Shown here: positions 54,748-63,387 of the stretch, piece after piece
Position numbering within the stretch: the stretch's first letter is position 1
Layout: the number at the start of each line of letters is the position of its first letter
Assembly: GCF_042665075.1 (NCBI RefSeq)
Contig: NZ_JBHTBR010000004.1
Coordinates: forward strand, 244,987-308,986
Length of the DNA: 64,000 bases
Reading direction: 5' to 3'
Source: Hirschia litorea
GTDB taxonomy: Bacteria > Pseudomonadota > Alphaproteobacteria > Caulobacterales > Hyphomonadaceae
The notes under the pieces: generated by a model
The model's input: only the letters and a program-made list of their open reading frames with translations
The model's database searches: none
Told to the model about the DNA's origin: nothing
Program-made: the position numbers and the translations under genes

Positions 54748-55518
54748 CTACTCTAAAGCAAGCCGTTTCAACTGCCCTTCGTTTAGCGGATTCTGTTTGG
54801 CATTCATCACTGCTTCACGACACTTCTCAAAAAATTCAGGAAATATAGTCTGAATGTACAAAGTTTCCCAAGCACTTAGGCGAAATGAGAAAACGTATCT
54901 CGCTTCCCCCAATGTCAATGTTGAGTGAAAACCATTGGGTGCCCCCGTCACCTTATCTCCGTATATAACTAACCCACCATGGGCTGCGTAATCGTGCTCA
55001 CCAGTTAACGCACGATATTGTGTATAAACCCAATCCGCATCTATTTTTAAATTAAGGCGATTTCTATCCGACTTCCCCAACACAAATTCACATAGAGAAA
55101 CTAACCTAGGAGCTTCAATTTCTGCCATATGACACACCATAAGTTTAGAGAAATACCTATAAATATTTAAGTATTCGCAAGTCCCCTCTTCATAAACTTG
55201 GTTGAACATATTTTGAGGGTCTTCATTTGCTTGGAAGCACTTATTTACCTCTTGAAATAATATGTCGAATTGTCTATCTGCGGGCTGCGTCAATGTATCG
55301 TTGCAATTTTTACAAATTCTACTTCTAAAATGTAAATTTTTGGATTTTGGCCCTTGTACATTACGGTATGGATCATCAGCTCTTTCAAAATGTCCTATAA
55401 CCATTTTCTCGTTACCAAACTGACTAGAGATAGCTGACCGCTTTATTTTATGTTCACCAGTTAAATTTTGAGTTGCTCCGCATAAACAGCAACTGCCCTC
55501 TCTGTGATCAATGAACAT
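54748..55518 (-). CDS. HNH-type zinc-finger protein of unknown function
   Basis: A 256-residue protein. The N-terminal 75 residues have an HNH-nuclease-like zinc arrangement: CCLC (Cys10/Cys13), GEH with His23, and ICKNCND with Cys69/Cys72 and Asn residues. The rest shows no family I recognise. Coding sequence is A/T-richer than the housekeeping genes, suggesting transfer. The ATG at 55518 has GGGAG/GTGGG directly upstream; an ATG six codons earlier is the alternative. It shares strand with the KAP NTPase gene but is separated from it by a 570-base GC-rich gap. Confidence 0.65.
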   Translation of the reverse strand: MFIDHREGSCCLCGATQNLTGEHKIKRSAISSQFGNEKMVIGHFERADDPYRNVQGPKSKNLHFRSRICKNCNDTLTQPADRQFDILFQEVNKCFQANEDPQNMFNQVYEEGTCEYLNIYRYFSKLMVCHMAEIEAPRLVSLCEFVLGKSDRNRLNLKIDADWVYTQYRALTGEHDYAAHGGLVIYGDKVTGAPNGFHSTLTLGEARYVFSFRLSAWETLYIQTIFPEFFEKCREAVMNAKQNPLNEGQLKRLALE

Positions 55519-56085
55519 TACCCACTCCCAAATCATATTTTAGTATCACATATTTCTTAGTTTCTAGACTCAGATTTCTGTCATTTTGAGGACTAAAAAA
55601 TAAAAGTGAAAATGACTTTTAGATCACCCCTCCATGCGCCAAAACCTCCGCCACCGAGACCGATGCGAGAGTATAAGGTTTAATCGTAAAATCAGGGCGC
55701 GAAGCACACAGATTTTTGGCAGTGATAGCCAAGACCCGATCTGCACACGGGCCCCAGCAGGTAAGTAGGCCGCAAATCTGCGTGCCTCGCATGGTGATTT
55801 ACCGTGGTGAGGTTCCTTCTTATAAGGGGTTCCTGCCCCCAAAGCCCGCTAAGGATGACGACAGCCACCCCCGCAAAGGATATCCCCTAGAGCACGCCCA
55901 ACACCTGCATAGACACTCCGAATGCGCCATGTGGTTTGAAGGGTACACCATCCCACCCCAGCACGATCGGTCGCGAGCCGCCCCATGAGGTGTGATGGAC
56001 GTAGTATGCACGAGGTTTTCAGACGGGGGATAAGTTTTAGAAAATTTCTTCATTTCGCATAGTATTGCGAGCAAGTAGAAATAGG
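55519..56085. other. GC-rich intergenic block between HNH and KAP genes
   Basis: The DNA at about 55624-56030 is visibly richer in G+C than both flanking genes. A long-range pairing joins 55698-55714 with 55775-55791. Read as minus-strand RNA, all 17 pairs form (two or more G-U); read as plus-strand RNA, A-C mismatches break it. Open frames of 57-90 codons exist in several frames of both strands (for example 55619-55792 minus and 55716-55988 plus), but none has a recognisable family or a good ribosome site. No tmRNA, RNase P, SRP or 6S signature is visible. It is either a structured RNA or a relic of foreign DNA. Confidence 0.45.
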
Positions 56086-57627
56086 CTAGCTTTCTCCTTC
56101 TGGAGAAATTTCTAAAGACAGCTTTGAGGCGGTAGTGAGGAAGTCCACATAATAAGCCAACTTGCTTATTTCTGACTTTTGTTTTGTCGAAGGAAGAGCA
56201 CTGTACTCTTGATGAAGTAAATCCCTAAGATGGTGAACACAGGCGGATTTTTGAGATTTTCCGTGTACCTCTTCCAAAACTGTTACTATTTTTTTGTCTG
56301 TAAGAGCCGAAACGACAACGACCCAATCAAGTAAAGTAACCATGTGCTTAGAATTCGTGGAGATCTCAACACTCCTCAACTTGTCGATCTCTAATCTATA
56401 TTCGAAGCCAGGTTTGGATCGTTCACTAATAATTGATTTTGTTAGAATTTTATCTTTATTATAAAATACTAAAGTAGCACAAATAAGAACGTAGAACAGG
56501 TCGATTGAAAATTTAAACTCCCAACTCCTTTCAAACGTTTTGACCATGAAAAGTATATGCTTATAGTCTCTAACGTTGTTCACGAAAGGTGAAAGAACCT
56601 TCTCTATATTTGCAGAAAAATTAGTTTCCTTTTGCTTGTCTTGGCCGAACACGAGATACTTAGACAGATCAAACTGATATAATGTAGTTAGGTAACGAAT
56701 ATAATTTGTAACTTCAGGATTGGGTAAATTGTAAGTAAAGCTGAAAAAGCGATTTAGATATGACCTAGAGTCAAACTCAGAGCCATACACAGCTTTTATA
56801 GAATGTTCGAGCTCATCACTATCTGTTCCAATGACAAAAACGACACCTTTCACATTAAATAGATGGTTTATTCTTTCCAATACTTCAATTGCGAAAGTTG
56901 GCCTACAGCGATCAAGTTCATCTACAAATATATAGAATGGGGAGCATCCACTTTTTTCGTTAGTAAATATTTCCACCAGTTTTTCAAACTTATTTGAGAA
57001 ACTGGATATCGCATTTTTCTTCTCATTTGCAGTTCTTATTTGTTGAATAAAAGAAGATGACTTAACAGGCTCTATTTTTATACCTGAATTTACTGCTACT
57101 TCCGATGCATCAAGCGCTTTTCGTTGAAAAGTGTTTTCTGAAACAGCGTATTCTTCCTTAAAAAATTCAAACGCTTCGCCAAGTAACTTTTTTAAAGTTT
57201 GTTCGGTCAGGTTCGTAGTAGTTTGTTTAGCTAAAACAGCAGCATTCTCAACAACAACTTTTAAAGCAGCTCTCGCCATTTCAGATATTTTCGTCGATGC
57301 ATTCGTTTCTGTTTCAATTTCATCTTTAATTGCTGCAATTAGCGAAATTAAAGGATCAATATTCGAGTCAGCTTGCCACGCATCAAATTCAACAACTTTG
57401 TGTTTGGAGTTGCGCAATTGAGCTGCAAAGTTTCTAAGAAAATATGATTTCCCAGTACCCCACTGGCCCTTCAGGTTGATAACAAAGGAACCTCGACTAT
57501 GAGGACTTACAATGTCGCTCATCGAGTTGTGAAAATAATTTTCTAGGAAGTCGGCGTCTTTTTTTCTATCCAATAAATCTTCAGGTTGAGTCCAAGGCGT
57601 AATTACTCTTTGATGCTCCTCGTTCAT
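56086..57627 (-). CDS. KAP-family P-loop NTPase
   Basis: A 513-residue predicted NTPase. Walker A GQWGTGKS is at residues 54-61 and Walker B FYIFVDELDRC at about 230-240, followed by the RPTFAIEVLERINHLFNV segment typical of the KAP group within the STAND/AAA lineage. The KAP insertion region (about 95-215) carries no obvious membrane helices. KAP proteins occur in phage defence and at membranes; the function here is unproven. Coding sequence is distinctly A/T-rich. It is divergent from the LpxR-type gene. Confidence 0.82.
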   Translation of the reverse strand: MNEEHQRVITPWTQPEDLLDRKKDADFLENYFHNSMSDIVSPHSRGSFVINLKGQWGTGKSYFLRNFAAQLRNSKHKVVEFDAWQADSNIDPLISLIAAIKDEIETETNASTKISEMARAALKVVVENAAVLAKQTTTNLTEQTLKKLLGEAFEFFKEEYAVSENTFQRKALDASEVAVNSGIKIEPVKSSSFIQQIRTANEKKNAISSFSNKFEKLVEIFTNEKSGCSPFYIFVDELDRCRPTFAIEVLERINHLFNVKGVVFVIGTDSDELEHSIKAVYGSEFDSRSYLNRFFSFTYNLPNPEVTNYIRYLTTLYQFDLSKYLVFGQDKQKETNFSANIEKVLSPFVNNVRDYKHILFMVKTFERSWEFKFSIDLFYVLICATLVFYNKDKILTKSIISERSKPGFEYRLEIDKLRSVEISTNSKHMVTLLDWVVVVSALTDKKIVTVLEEVHGKSQKSACVHHLRDLLHQEYSALPSTKQKSEISKLAYYVDFLTTASKLSLEISPEGES

Positions 57628-57875
57628 GAATCTCCCCCTTGAATTAATTTGTAGAGAAGATCATTGAGCTCTTTTTATTATCATTCAATATCTTTTCTGC
57701 TGTAAAAAGCGATATTTTCAGAGAGTTGGTTCGCTGCATTGAAAGTTCGTGTTCAGGAGGTCTGATATAGACGCCGACACCAAAAAAGTTGTATCGACAT
57801 GATAGCGGCGTCCCTGCGCTCTTTACCTTGCTCTGCCTTCCCAAAGGCAAATGCACTATGCCTGACGGAGATTGC

Positions 57876-58952
57876 ATGATCCGTAAAAAACTATCCTTGT
57901 GCGCAAGCCTAATTGCTCTATGTGCGCCATATGGTTTCGCTCAAAATGTTCACGAAAATGATGGCCCTGAAAATAGCGCACAGCCTGAGAAAGTGTCGCG
58001 GGTTGAACTTTTTAAAGCTAGCAACGCCACAAAGGATGAAGCGTCCACCCTCACCTTTGTGTGGGAAAATGACAGCTTCGCAAACACAGACCGAAGCTAC
58101 ACAAACGGTATGCGCTTGGCGTGGCTTTCTGGAAAGCAATCGCAAAGTGATATTGTGAAATACATCGCGCACACTGTTTTTGGGGCGGAGGATGATGCTG
58201 TTTTGCGGCGCGGCGTGGCGATTGGGCAATCCATTTTCACCCCCACCGACATTGAAGCGACGACAAAAATACCCGATCAACACCCTTATGCGGGTTGGCT
58301 ATATGGGGAATATTCCGCCGTCATGGCACAGCGCAATATCATCGACCAAATGTCTCTCCAAGTGGGCATTGTTGGCCCGAGTGCGGGCGGTGAATTTGCG
58401 CAAAATGAGTTTCATTCCCTCATCGGCATTGAAGGCGCGAAGGGCTGGGACAATCAGCTAGAAGATGAGCTGGGGATTGTGCTCTCCTATGAACGCAAAG
58501 CACGCCGCATTGCGCGCATTGGTGACACAGATTTTGGAGCTGATTTGACGCCCAATTACGGAATTTCGCTCGGTAATGTGTATACGCAAGCACGTGCTGG
58601 GCTGACATTGCGCATTGGCCAAGACCTATCCAATGATTATGGGCCGCCCCGCGTGCGCCCTTCTCTTGGCGGCGCTGGATATTTCGTGCCTGATGATGCT
58701 TTTAGCTGGTATATCTTTGGCGGCGTGGAAGGACGCGCCGTCGCACACAATATTTTCATGGATGGGAGTTTGATCAATGAGGATGTTGTGGATTTATCGC
58801 GCCGCAATTTCGTGACCGATTATCAGGGTGGGTTGGTGGTGCAGGTGTTTGGTGTGCAAGCTGCGCTCACGCTTGTGGAGCGATCCAAGGAATATGACGA
58901 ACAAGAAGAACCGCAGCGCTTTGGCGCATTTAGTTTGAGCCGCAAATTCTAG
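57876..58952 (+). CDS. lpxR: LpxR-type lipid A 3'-O-deacylase (DUF2219)
   Basis: Predicted outer-membrane barrel that removes the 3'-acyloxyacyl group of lipid A. A signal peptide ends at GFAQ (about residue 23). Active-site motifs of the family are present: WENDSFANTDRSYTNGMRL (Asn/Asp) and QHPYAGWLYG (His). The C-terminus ends SRKF, consistent with a last beta strand. From this start it has 358 residues. The ATG at 57876 has GGAG five bases upstream, so it is preferred over longer in-frame starts. It is the second lipid A deacylase of the window. Confidence 0.85.
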   Translation: MIRKKLSLCASLIALCAPYGFAQNVHENDGPENSAQPEKVSRVELFKASNATKDEASTLTFVWENDSFANTDRSYTNGMRLAWLSGKQSQSDIVKYIAHTVFGAEDDAVLRRGVAIGQSIFTPTDIEATTKIPDQHPYAGWLYGEYSAVMAQRNIIDQMSLQVGIVGPSAGGEFAQNEFHSLIGIEGAKGWDNQLEDELGIVLSYERKARRIARIGDTDFGADLTPNYGISLGNVYTQARAGLTLRIGQDLSNDYGPPRVRPSLGGAGYFVPDDAFSWYIFGGVEGRAVAHNIFMDGSLINEDVVDLSRRNFVTDYQGGLVVQVFGVQAALTLVERSKEYDEQEEPQRFGAFSLSRKF

Positions 58953-58958
58953 CGCTAT

Positions 58959-59372
58959 TTAAGCGGCGCGGCGCATTCTGTGGGCTGTGTATTTCATCGC
59001 AACTTCAATCAGCGTTTCAGGCGTGATAATTTGCGTGATCGCATCATAAAAAGCGGGGATGGATTTTTTGTGAAATTGGCGCAAGTCAAACTCTTCGGCC
59101 ATTTTGCATGCGTTTAATACGCGCACAATGTCGGAAATATAATCCTCATTGTGAATATGCAGGAGCTGTTTGCGAATGGACTGAAACTCTAAAAACTGAG
59201 GATCAGTCTCTACAAAAGAATAAACTGTGCGCGTCTTTGGCTTGAGCAAAGGAATAAGGGCCGCATTCTCTGTTTTGCGAATATCATGAATAAAATCAGC
59301 GAGTTCAAGATCCGTAAAATGGTGTCTTGAGCGCTTGATAATCTCCAAAATTTTCAGCGTTGATGCGTGCAT
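58959..59372 (-). CDS. Hypothetical helical protein
   Basis: A 137-residue soluble, basic, mostly helical protein with no signal peptide, membrane segment or motif I recognise. It starts at an ATG with AGG immediately upstream. Its stop lies seven bases from the convergent lpxR-type gene. It is counted as a gene because of a clean start, normal codon use and a dense neighbourhood. Confidence 0.5.
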   Translation of the reverse strand: MHASTLKILEIIKRSRHHFTDLELADFIHDIRKTENAALIPLLKPKTRTVYSFVETDPQFLEFQSIRKQLLHIHNEDYISDIVRVLNACKMAEEFDLRQFHKKSIPAFYDAITQIITPETLIEVAMKYTAHRMRRAA

Positions 59373-59563
59373 CCTAATTTCCCATACAATATACGATTAC
59401 ATGCCACTGCATGGGCCAAACTCGTCTTGTTGGGGAATTATTGTGTAAAATTCCTGCATTTTCGTTAATCTTTGCAACTGACGCGTTAAGACTGCTCCAA
59501 AAGCGCGTTTAACCTTAGCAATGACGCCTGCTAAACCGCGCTATATTTGCACGCAGGATTTGG

Positions 59564-60451
59564 TTATTTCAGATAGCGCACAATGTCTTCAGCAATGCTG
59601 GTAACTAAGACATCATTACGCCAATAAGCCATATGCGAGAGCGTGTTCCAGCGCGTGAAGACATTGCCGGCATTGATCTGAATATCTTGCAGCTGCCCCG
59701 TTTGGCCCAAAGCCTCAAAGCCCGCTCCAGTGGGAATTAAGGGATAACCCAACACATCGTCCCGATCATAAAAATTCAGCCACCAAGGCAAATCTAAATC
59801 ACCGACTTTACCCGCAGGATGAGATATCGCTTCAACCTTTTCGGGCGATTGTCCCAGCATAAACAACGGAATATTGCAGCCAAATGTAATAAAACGTTTG
59901 AGGCTGCGTGCGTTTGTGAATGATGAGATAGAGGACGTGTTTTGAGCGCGGGTCAGAAAATAATCCATCATCACCTGCCCGCCCAATGAATGCGCCAACA
60001 CAATGAGCGGAGCCATGGGCTGACATTGCGCCTCTAGTTTTTCCAGTGCGGATGTAATTGACGCCTGCACACGCTCATAAGCGGCTTCATAAGGGTATGT
60101 GATGCGTGCGCGAGGCCTGTAGGTCGCAGCGTCTCCTAAATTTTCAATGACAAGCTGACGTATGCGAGAGCGCTTTATCTGTTTGCCTAAGCGTGCATAG
60201 TAATTGGACTGCACATCATTAAATACATGCGCATAATTTGCTTCTACCCACGCTATATCTGCCTGCATGTTATTGTTGTAACGTGCTAACTGGCGATGCA
60301 ATTTGGCATATAGCGCAGATGAATACATAAGTTTTTCGCTGTCGTGTTGGGGTGGCAAGGCCTGCCTGCCAATGCCGTGAACAAGTAGCACCCCTATTTT
60401 CTTGTTCTTCATTTGCGCAATCTCTGCGCCTTGTTGTTCCAATACACACAT
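59564..60451 (-). CDS. Alpha/beta-hydrolase-fold protein
   Basis: A 295-residue predicted serine hydrolase. LLVHGIGRQ near residue 23 forms the oxyanion-hole strand, and LAHSLGGQV is the nucleophile elbow. The C-terminal NTLSHMAYW may provide the catalytic His. No signal peptide is evident, and the substrate is unknown. AAGGGG lies seven bases before the ATG at 60451, which favours this start; an in-frame ATG at 60412 would begin right at the MKNKKIGVLLVHG strand. It is divergent from the next gene across a region with two palindromes. Confidence 0.75.
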   Translation of the reverse strand: MCVLEQQGAEIAQMKNKKIGVLLVHGIGRQALPPQHDSEKLMYSSALYAKLHRQLARYNNNMQADIAWVEANYAHVFNDVQSNYYARLGKQIKRSRIRQLVIENLGDAATYRPRARITYPYEAAYERVQASITSALEKLEAQCQPMAPLIVLAHSLGGQVMMDYFLTRAQNTSSISSFTNARSLKRFITFGCNIPLFMLGQSPEKVEAISHPAGKVGDLDLPWWLNFYDRDDVLGYPLIPTGAGFEALGQTGQLQDIQINAGNVFTRWNTLSHMAYWRNDVLVTSIAEDIVRYLK

Positions 60452-60561
60452 CCAATTACCCCTTGTGCAAATCAGCAAGGGTAAGCGCCGCAAGGGTGTG
60501 TAGGATAAGCTGGGATTTATCCCCCACAGGGCGCAAAATATGGTAATGCGGCATTAACTTT

Positions 60562-60612
60562 AGTTGATCATATATTAATCAACTTGGTTAAATTGATATC
60601 TGAGTGTCAATT
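60562..60612. promoter_or_regulatory. Two TTGA/TCAA inverted repeats in a divergent promoter region
   Basis: AGTTGAT (60562-60568) is repeated inverted as ATCAACT (60578-60584). A second pair, AATTGA (60591-60596) and TCAATT (60607-60612), follows seven bases later. The spacing suggests tandem operator sites between the divergent hydrolase and membrane-protein genes. The regulator is unknown. Confidence 0.4.
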
Positions 60613-60662
60613 CATACGCTAGGAATGCCTAATTACGTTGCGCATTTATACAAAACTAGACT

Positions 60663-61769
60663 ATGAGATACGAGATAATCTTTGCAAAGATCGGTTTTTC
60701 AACGTCTATGAACATCACGTTTGACAGCTTGATATCCAACACGCTGCGCTATTGGAACATGGCGGAGAGCTGGATTCTATCCCACCAAGAACTTGCCAGT
60801 TTTGGTGTAATCGTCGCGTTAGCAGCCATTTTAACCCTTTTCCTATTCGCGTTTAAAATGCTTTGGGGCGCTGCGCGTTCAGCACATATTGCTGGTACAG
60901 CCTCTCAAGTACGTCGCGGCACAGACATCGGCGCTCGCGTACTGATAACTCAGGGCTTTGGCAAAAACGGAAAAGCCGCAAGCGAGTTTCTGTCTGAAGC
61001 TGCCCGCAGCCACCTAAAGGGTTTTATGTTTGGTGGCCCGTTTGATGTGATTGATTTTCCTGCCCGCATCGCCAATGAAGAAGAAGCCCAATCCTTGCTT
61101 AAGCAAGCTGGTGCTGATCTTGTCATGTGGGGCGAAGGTACGAAGAAAAATAAGATTGTTGCGCGTATTGCTCGCCGCGATGACTCCAAGAAGAAAACGC
61201 AATATCAACACCGCACACTGACTTTGCCGCAAAACAAAGACAATTGGACAAGCCCGCTATCAGCTGCGTTAGCCTATGCGACTGCGCGTGAGCTGCGCCC
61301 CGCTCTGTCCCGTCCACAAGATTTTCGTGCGGAACGCTTGGAGCCAGTGGTTCTGGCTCTACAAAACATTTTAAATGAGAAGCCCGGCATGGACGCCGCT
61401 CTGCGCGGTGACATTGAAGACGATTATTCAGCTGGTAGTGTTCAGCTTGCTATTGCGGATATGGGCGATTGGCGCACACGTTCGGTTGAGATATTGCAAA
61501 AGACACTTAGCGATATTGATCGCTCTGAAACGCCAGACCGCTGGGTGCGTGCGAAAATTAATCTTGGACGCGCTTTGAAAATTCGCTGCGAACAAAAGTT
61601 TGACCCAATCATTCTGCAAGAATCTGTGGGTCATTTGACCGACGCACTCGAAGCGTTACGTGCAGAGAGCAAATTTAAGACAGCCGAGCTGGCCGCACAA
61701 ACCATTTCCGACTGTCAGAAAATGCTAGGAACACGTCGTCGATTCTCCATCACACGTGGCGGCATCTAA
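60663..61769 (+). CDS. Membrane-anchored protein with a TPR-like C-terminus
   Basis: A 368-residue protein. One hydrophobic helix (about 46-68) precedes a cytoplasmic domain, with a basic stretch (SKKKTQYQHR) in the middle. The C-terminal 120 residues are regularly helical, with repeats resembling TPRs (for example VRAKINLGRALKIRCEQ and VGHLTDALEALRAE). I do not recognise the family. The start is uncertain; a second ATG at 60708 is possible and neither has a clear ribosome site. Confidence 0.6.
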   Translation: MRYEIIFAKIGFSTSMNITFDSLISNTLRYWNMAESWILSHQELASFGVIVALAAILTLFLFAFKMLWGAARSAHIAGTASQVRRGTDIGARVLITQGFGKNGKAASEFLSEAARSHLKGFMFGGPFDVIDFPARIANEEEAQSLLKQAGADLVMWGEGTKKNKIVARIARRDDSKKKTQYQHRTLTLPQNKDNWTSPLSAALAYATARELRPALSRPQDFRAERLEPVVLALQNILNEKPGMDAALRGDIEDDYSAGSVQLAIADMGDWRTRSVEILQKTLSDIDRSETPDRWVRAKINLGRALKIRCEQKFDPIILQESVGHLTDALEALRAESKFKTAELAAQTISDCQKMLGTRRRFSITRGGI

Positions 61770-61797
61770 CCAATATCAATTCTGTTGTTTGAAATAA

Positions 61798-61828
61798 AAA
61801 GCGCGAAAGGTTCGTCCTCTCGCGCTTT
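61798..61828. terminator. Terminator between the TPR-like gene and msrA
   Basis: AAAGCGCGA (61798-61806) pairs with TCGCGCTTT (61820-61828). An A-run on the left and A/T-rich DNA on the right allow use from either direction by these convergent genes. Confidence 0.8.
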
Positions 61829-61842
61829 AATTTTATATCGCT

Positions 61843-62475
61843 CTAAATACAAGCAATGCCTGTGCCTTTGAGGCCGCAATAGCCAGATGGGTTTTTGGCA
61901 AGATATTGCTGGTGATATTCTTCAGCATAATAATATGGCCCCGCAATTGCGATCTCCGTTGTGATCTCACCTCGCCCAGCATCATTCAACGCTTTTTGAT
62001 ACGCATCACGGCTGGCTTTGACACGCGCCAAATCAGCTTCATTCACAGCATATATAGCGGAGCGGTATTGAGTGCCTTGGTCATTGCCCTGACGCATGCC
62101 TTGGGTTGGATCATGTGCTTCCCAAAACACTTTCAATACCCCTTCTAAGCTAATCACAGAAGGATCATAAACAACACGGACGACCTCAACATGGCCCGTA
62201 CGCCCTGAACACACCTCGTCATATGTGGCATTGGGCGTATAACCGCCCTGATAGCCAACGGATGTGACATACACGCCTTCCGTTTCCCAAAAGCGGCGCT
62301 CCGCCCCCCAGAAACAACCAAGCCCAAGATAAATTTCGCTAAAGCCTTCCGGCACATCTGCCTTTAGAGGCCGATCATTTAAAAAATGCGTTTTGGACGT
62401 TGGCAAAGCCTCATCTCTGCCTGCCAAAGCATTTTCTGGTGAGACCAAGTTTAATTTATCCATAGATAAACTCAT
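61843..62475 (-). CDS. msrA: Peptide methionine (S)-S-oxide reductase
   Basis: MsrA repairs oxidised methionine. The active-site GCFWG has Cys54, followed by GYQGGYTPNATYDEVCSG and the conserved GHVEVVRVVYD. The C-terminus GYCGLKGTGIACI carries the resolving cysteines. The 210-residue form with an N-terminal extension matches the E. coli-like class. AAGGAG lies six bases before the ATG at 62475, which decides the start. Monocistronic. Confidence 0.95.
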   Translation of the reverse strand: MSLSMDKLNLVSPENALAGRDEALPTSKTHFLNDRPLKADVPEGFSEIYLGLGCFWGAERRFWETEGVYVTSVGYQGGYTPNATYDEVCSGRTGHVEVVRVVYDPSVISLEGVLKVFWEAHDPTQGMRQGNDQGTQYRSAIYAVNEADLARVKASRDAYQKALNDAGRGEITTEIAIAGPYYYAEEYHQQYLAKNPSGYCGLKGTGIACI

Positions 62476-62686
62476 ATTCCGCTCCTTCATGGCAGGAAGT
62501 TACACATTTCTAGTGGGATTTATCTGGGGAGTATGTGCACGAAATTCCAGTACGCAGCAACGGATAAAGTCGCGCCTCGTCTTCACATTGATGAGAGTTT
62601 GAAAAAATACAAGAAATTCATATCAGAATAAGCAAGTTATAACTTGCACTTCATAAAACACACGCTATTGTCGCGCCTTCCTCAGC

Positions 62687-62776
62687 GGTGAGGTGGCCGA
62701 GTGGTCGAAGGCGCACGCCTGGAAAGTGTGTAGGCGGGGAACCGTCTCCAGGGTTCGAATCCCTGTCTCACCGCCA
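62687..62776 (+). tRNA. tRNA-Ser (GGA anticodon)
   Basis: A 90-base cloverleaf with the long variable arm of serine tRNAs. The acceptor GGTGAGG pairs with the 3' strand before discriminator G and an encoded CCA. The anticodon stem is CACGC with GTGTG and the loop CTGGAAA gives anticodon GGA. The T arm contains GGTTCGAATCC. It reads UCC and UCU codons. Confidence 0.95.
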
Positions 62777-62804
62777 TTCAGTCCGGTTGTTTCTGATCGT
62801 GCGA

Positions 62805-62945
62805 GTTCCGACAGTTAAAAGCTTGCAGAAATTTGTGGATATACAATCGTCAATTCACAATCACTTCAATTTGGAGAGACATCTCTACTCAAGGTCAAAT
62901 TTCAAACGAAACCGTGACGTCGCATTAAGCGAATGGCGGCAACTT
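62805..62945 (+). pseudogene. C-terminal fragment of an IS6-family transposase
   Basis: The translated segment SLQKFVDIQSSIHNHFN followed by LERHLYSR and VALSEWRQL is the conserved C-terminus of IS6 (IS26-like) transposases. The catalytic part is missing. The fragment begins almost directly after the tRNA-Ser 3' end. At 62991-63010 the sequence is partly complementary-inverted to the left end of the next IS copy, fitting a decayed right terminal repeat. Confidence 0.75.
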
Positions 62946-63010
62946 TTTGTGGGTAAAAAAACGACAGCTCCCGTTACTCAGAGACCGGTTAGCTTTTGTC
63001 TGACTCCACC

Positions 63011-63220
63011 TTACAAGTTAAAATAAAAATTAACTGTAAGTCCGGCTACTACAATTCCGTATATATAAAAATGAAATTTTGATATACTATATATACATAT
63101 CCAAGTTATAAAACTAAATGCTACTCCTAACAAACTGTATGGAATTTCTAAATAAACAAGACCAAAATACAGAACGGTAAGAAGTACTAAAACTATTTCT
63201 AAAAAAATTTTATTGTTCAC
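63011..63220 (-). CDS. Possible small membrane protein between IS6 remnants
   Basis: A 69-codon frame with GTG start encodes three closely spaced hydrophobic stretches and almost no charged residues. The DNA is very A/T-rich, which alone can produce such frames. GGAAG lies about ten bases before the start. It occupies most of the DNA between the two IS6 remnants, so it might be cargo. No family is recognised and the gene may not be real. Confidence 0.3.
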   Translation of the reverse strand: MNNKIFLEIVLVLLTVLYFGLVYLEIPYSLLGVAFSFITWICIYSISKFHFYIYGIVVAGLTVNFYFNL

Positions 63221-63387
63221 AATTTACAGCTTCCGTCGAAGAGTTTTCGGAAGTACAGCCGCCAACTCTAAGCAAGGCTTCTGACTCCATTTCTTCCGAT
63301 GTTGCTTGACCGCCTAATCCGACTCCAAGGCATTGTCAGATTAAACGTCTCATTTCCAACTTAGCCAGCTTTCGCTAAGCTGCAAGC
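63221..63387. other. Left end of the second IS6-family copy
   Basis: Contains the candidate left terminal repeat at 63329-63347, beginning GGCATTGTCAGATTAAAC. Aligned with the reverse complement of 62991-63010, roughly 12 of 20 positions match. The transposase start follows about 40 bases later. The first 100 bases show nothing else of note. Confidence 0.5.

Noticed and set aside
55716..55988. 90-codon plus-strand frame and overlapping minus-strand frames (55624-55842, 55619-55792) in the GC-rich block
   Set aside because: Frames are open on both strands at once, start codons are weak and no family is recognised; GC-rich composition that depletes stops is a sufficient explanation.
55519..56085. 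tmRNA, RNase P RNA, SRP RNA or 6S RNA in the GC-rich block
   Set aside because: None of the signature segments of these RNAs could be found on either strand.
62688..63026. Open frame of 112 codons on the plus strand starting inside tRNA-Ser
   Set aside because: The first 30 codons are the tRNA itself; only the later IS6 transposase C-terminus is meaningful and is annotated as a pseudogene fragment.
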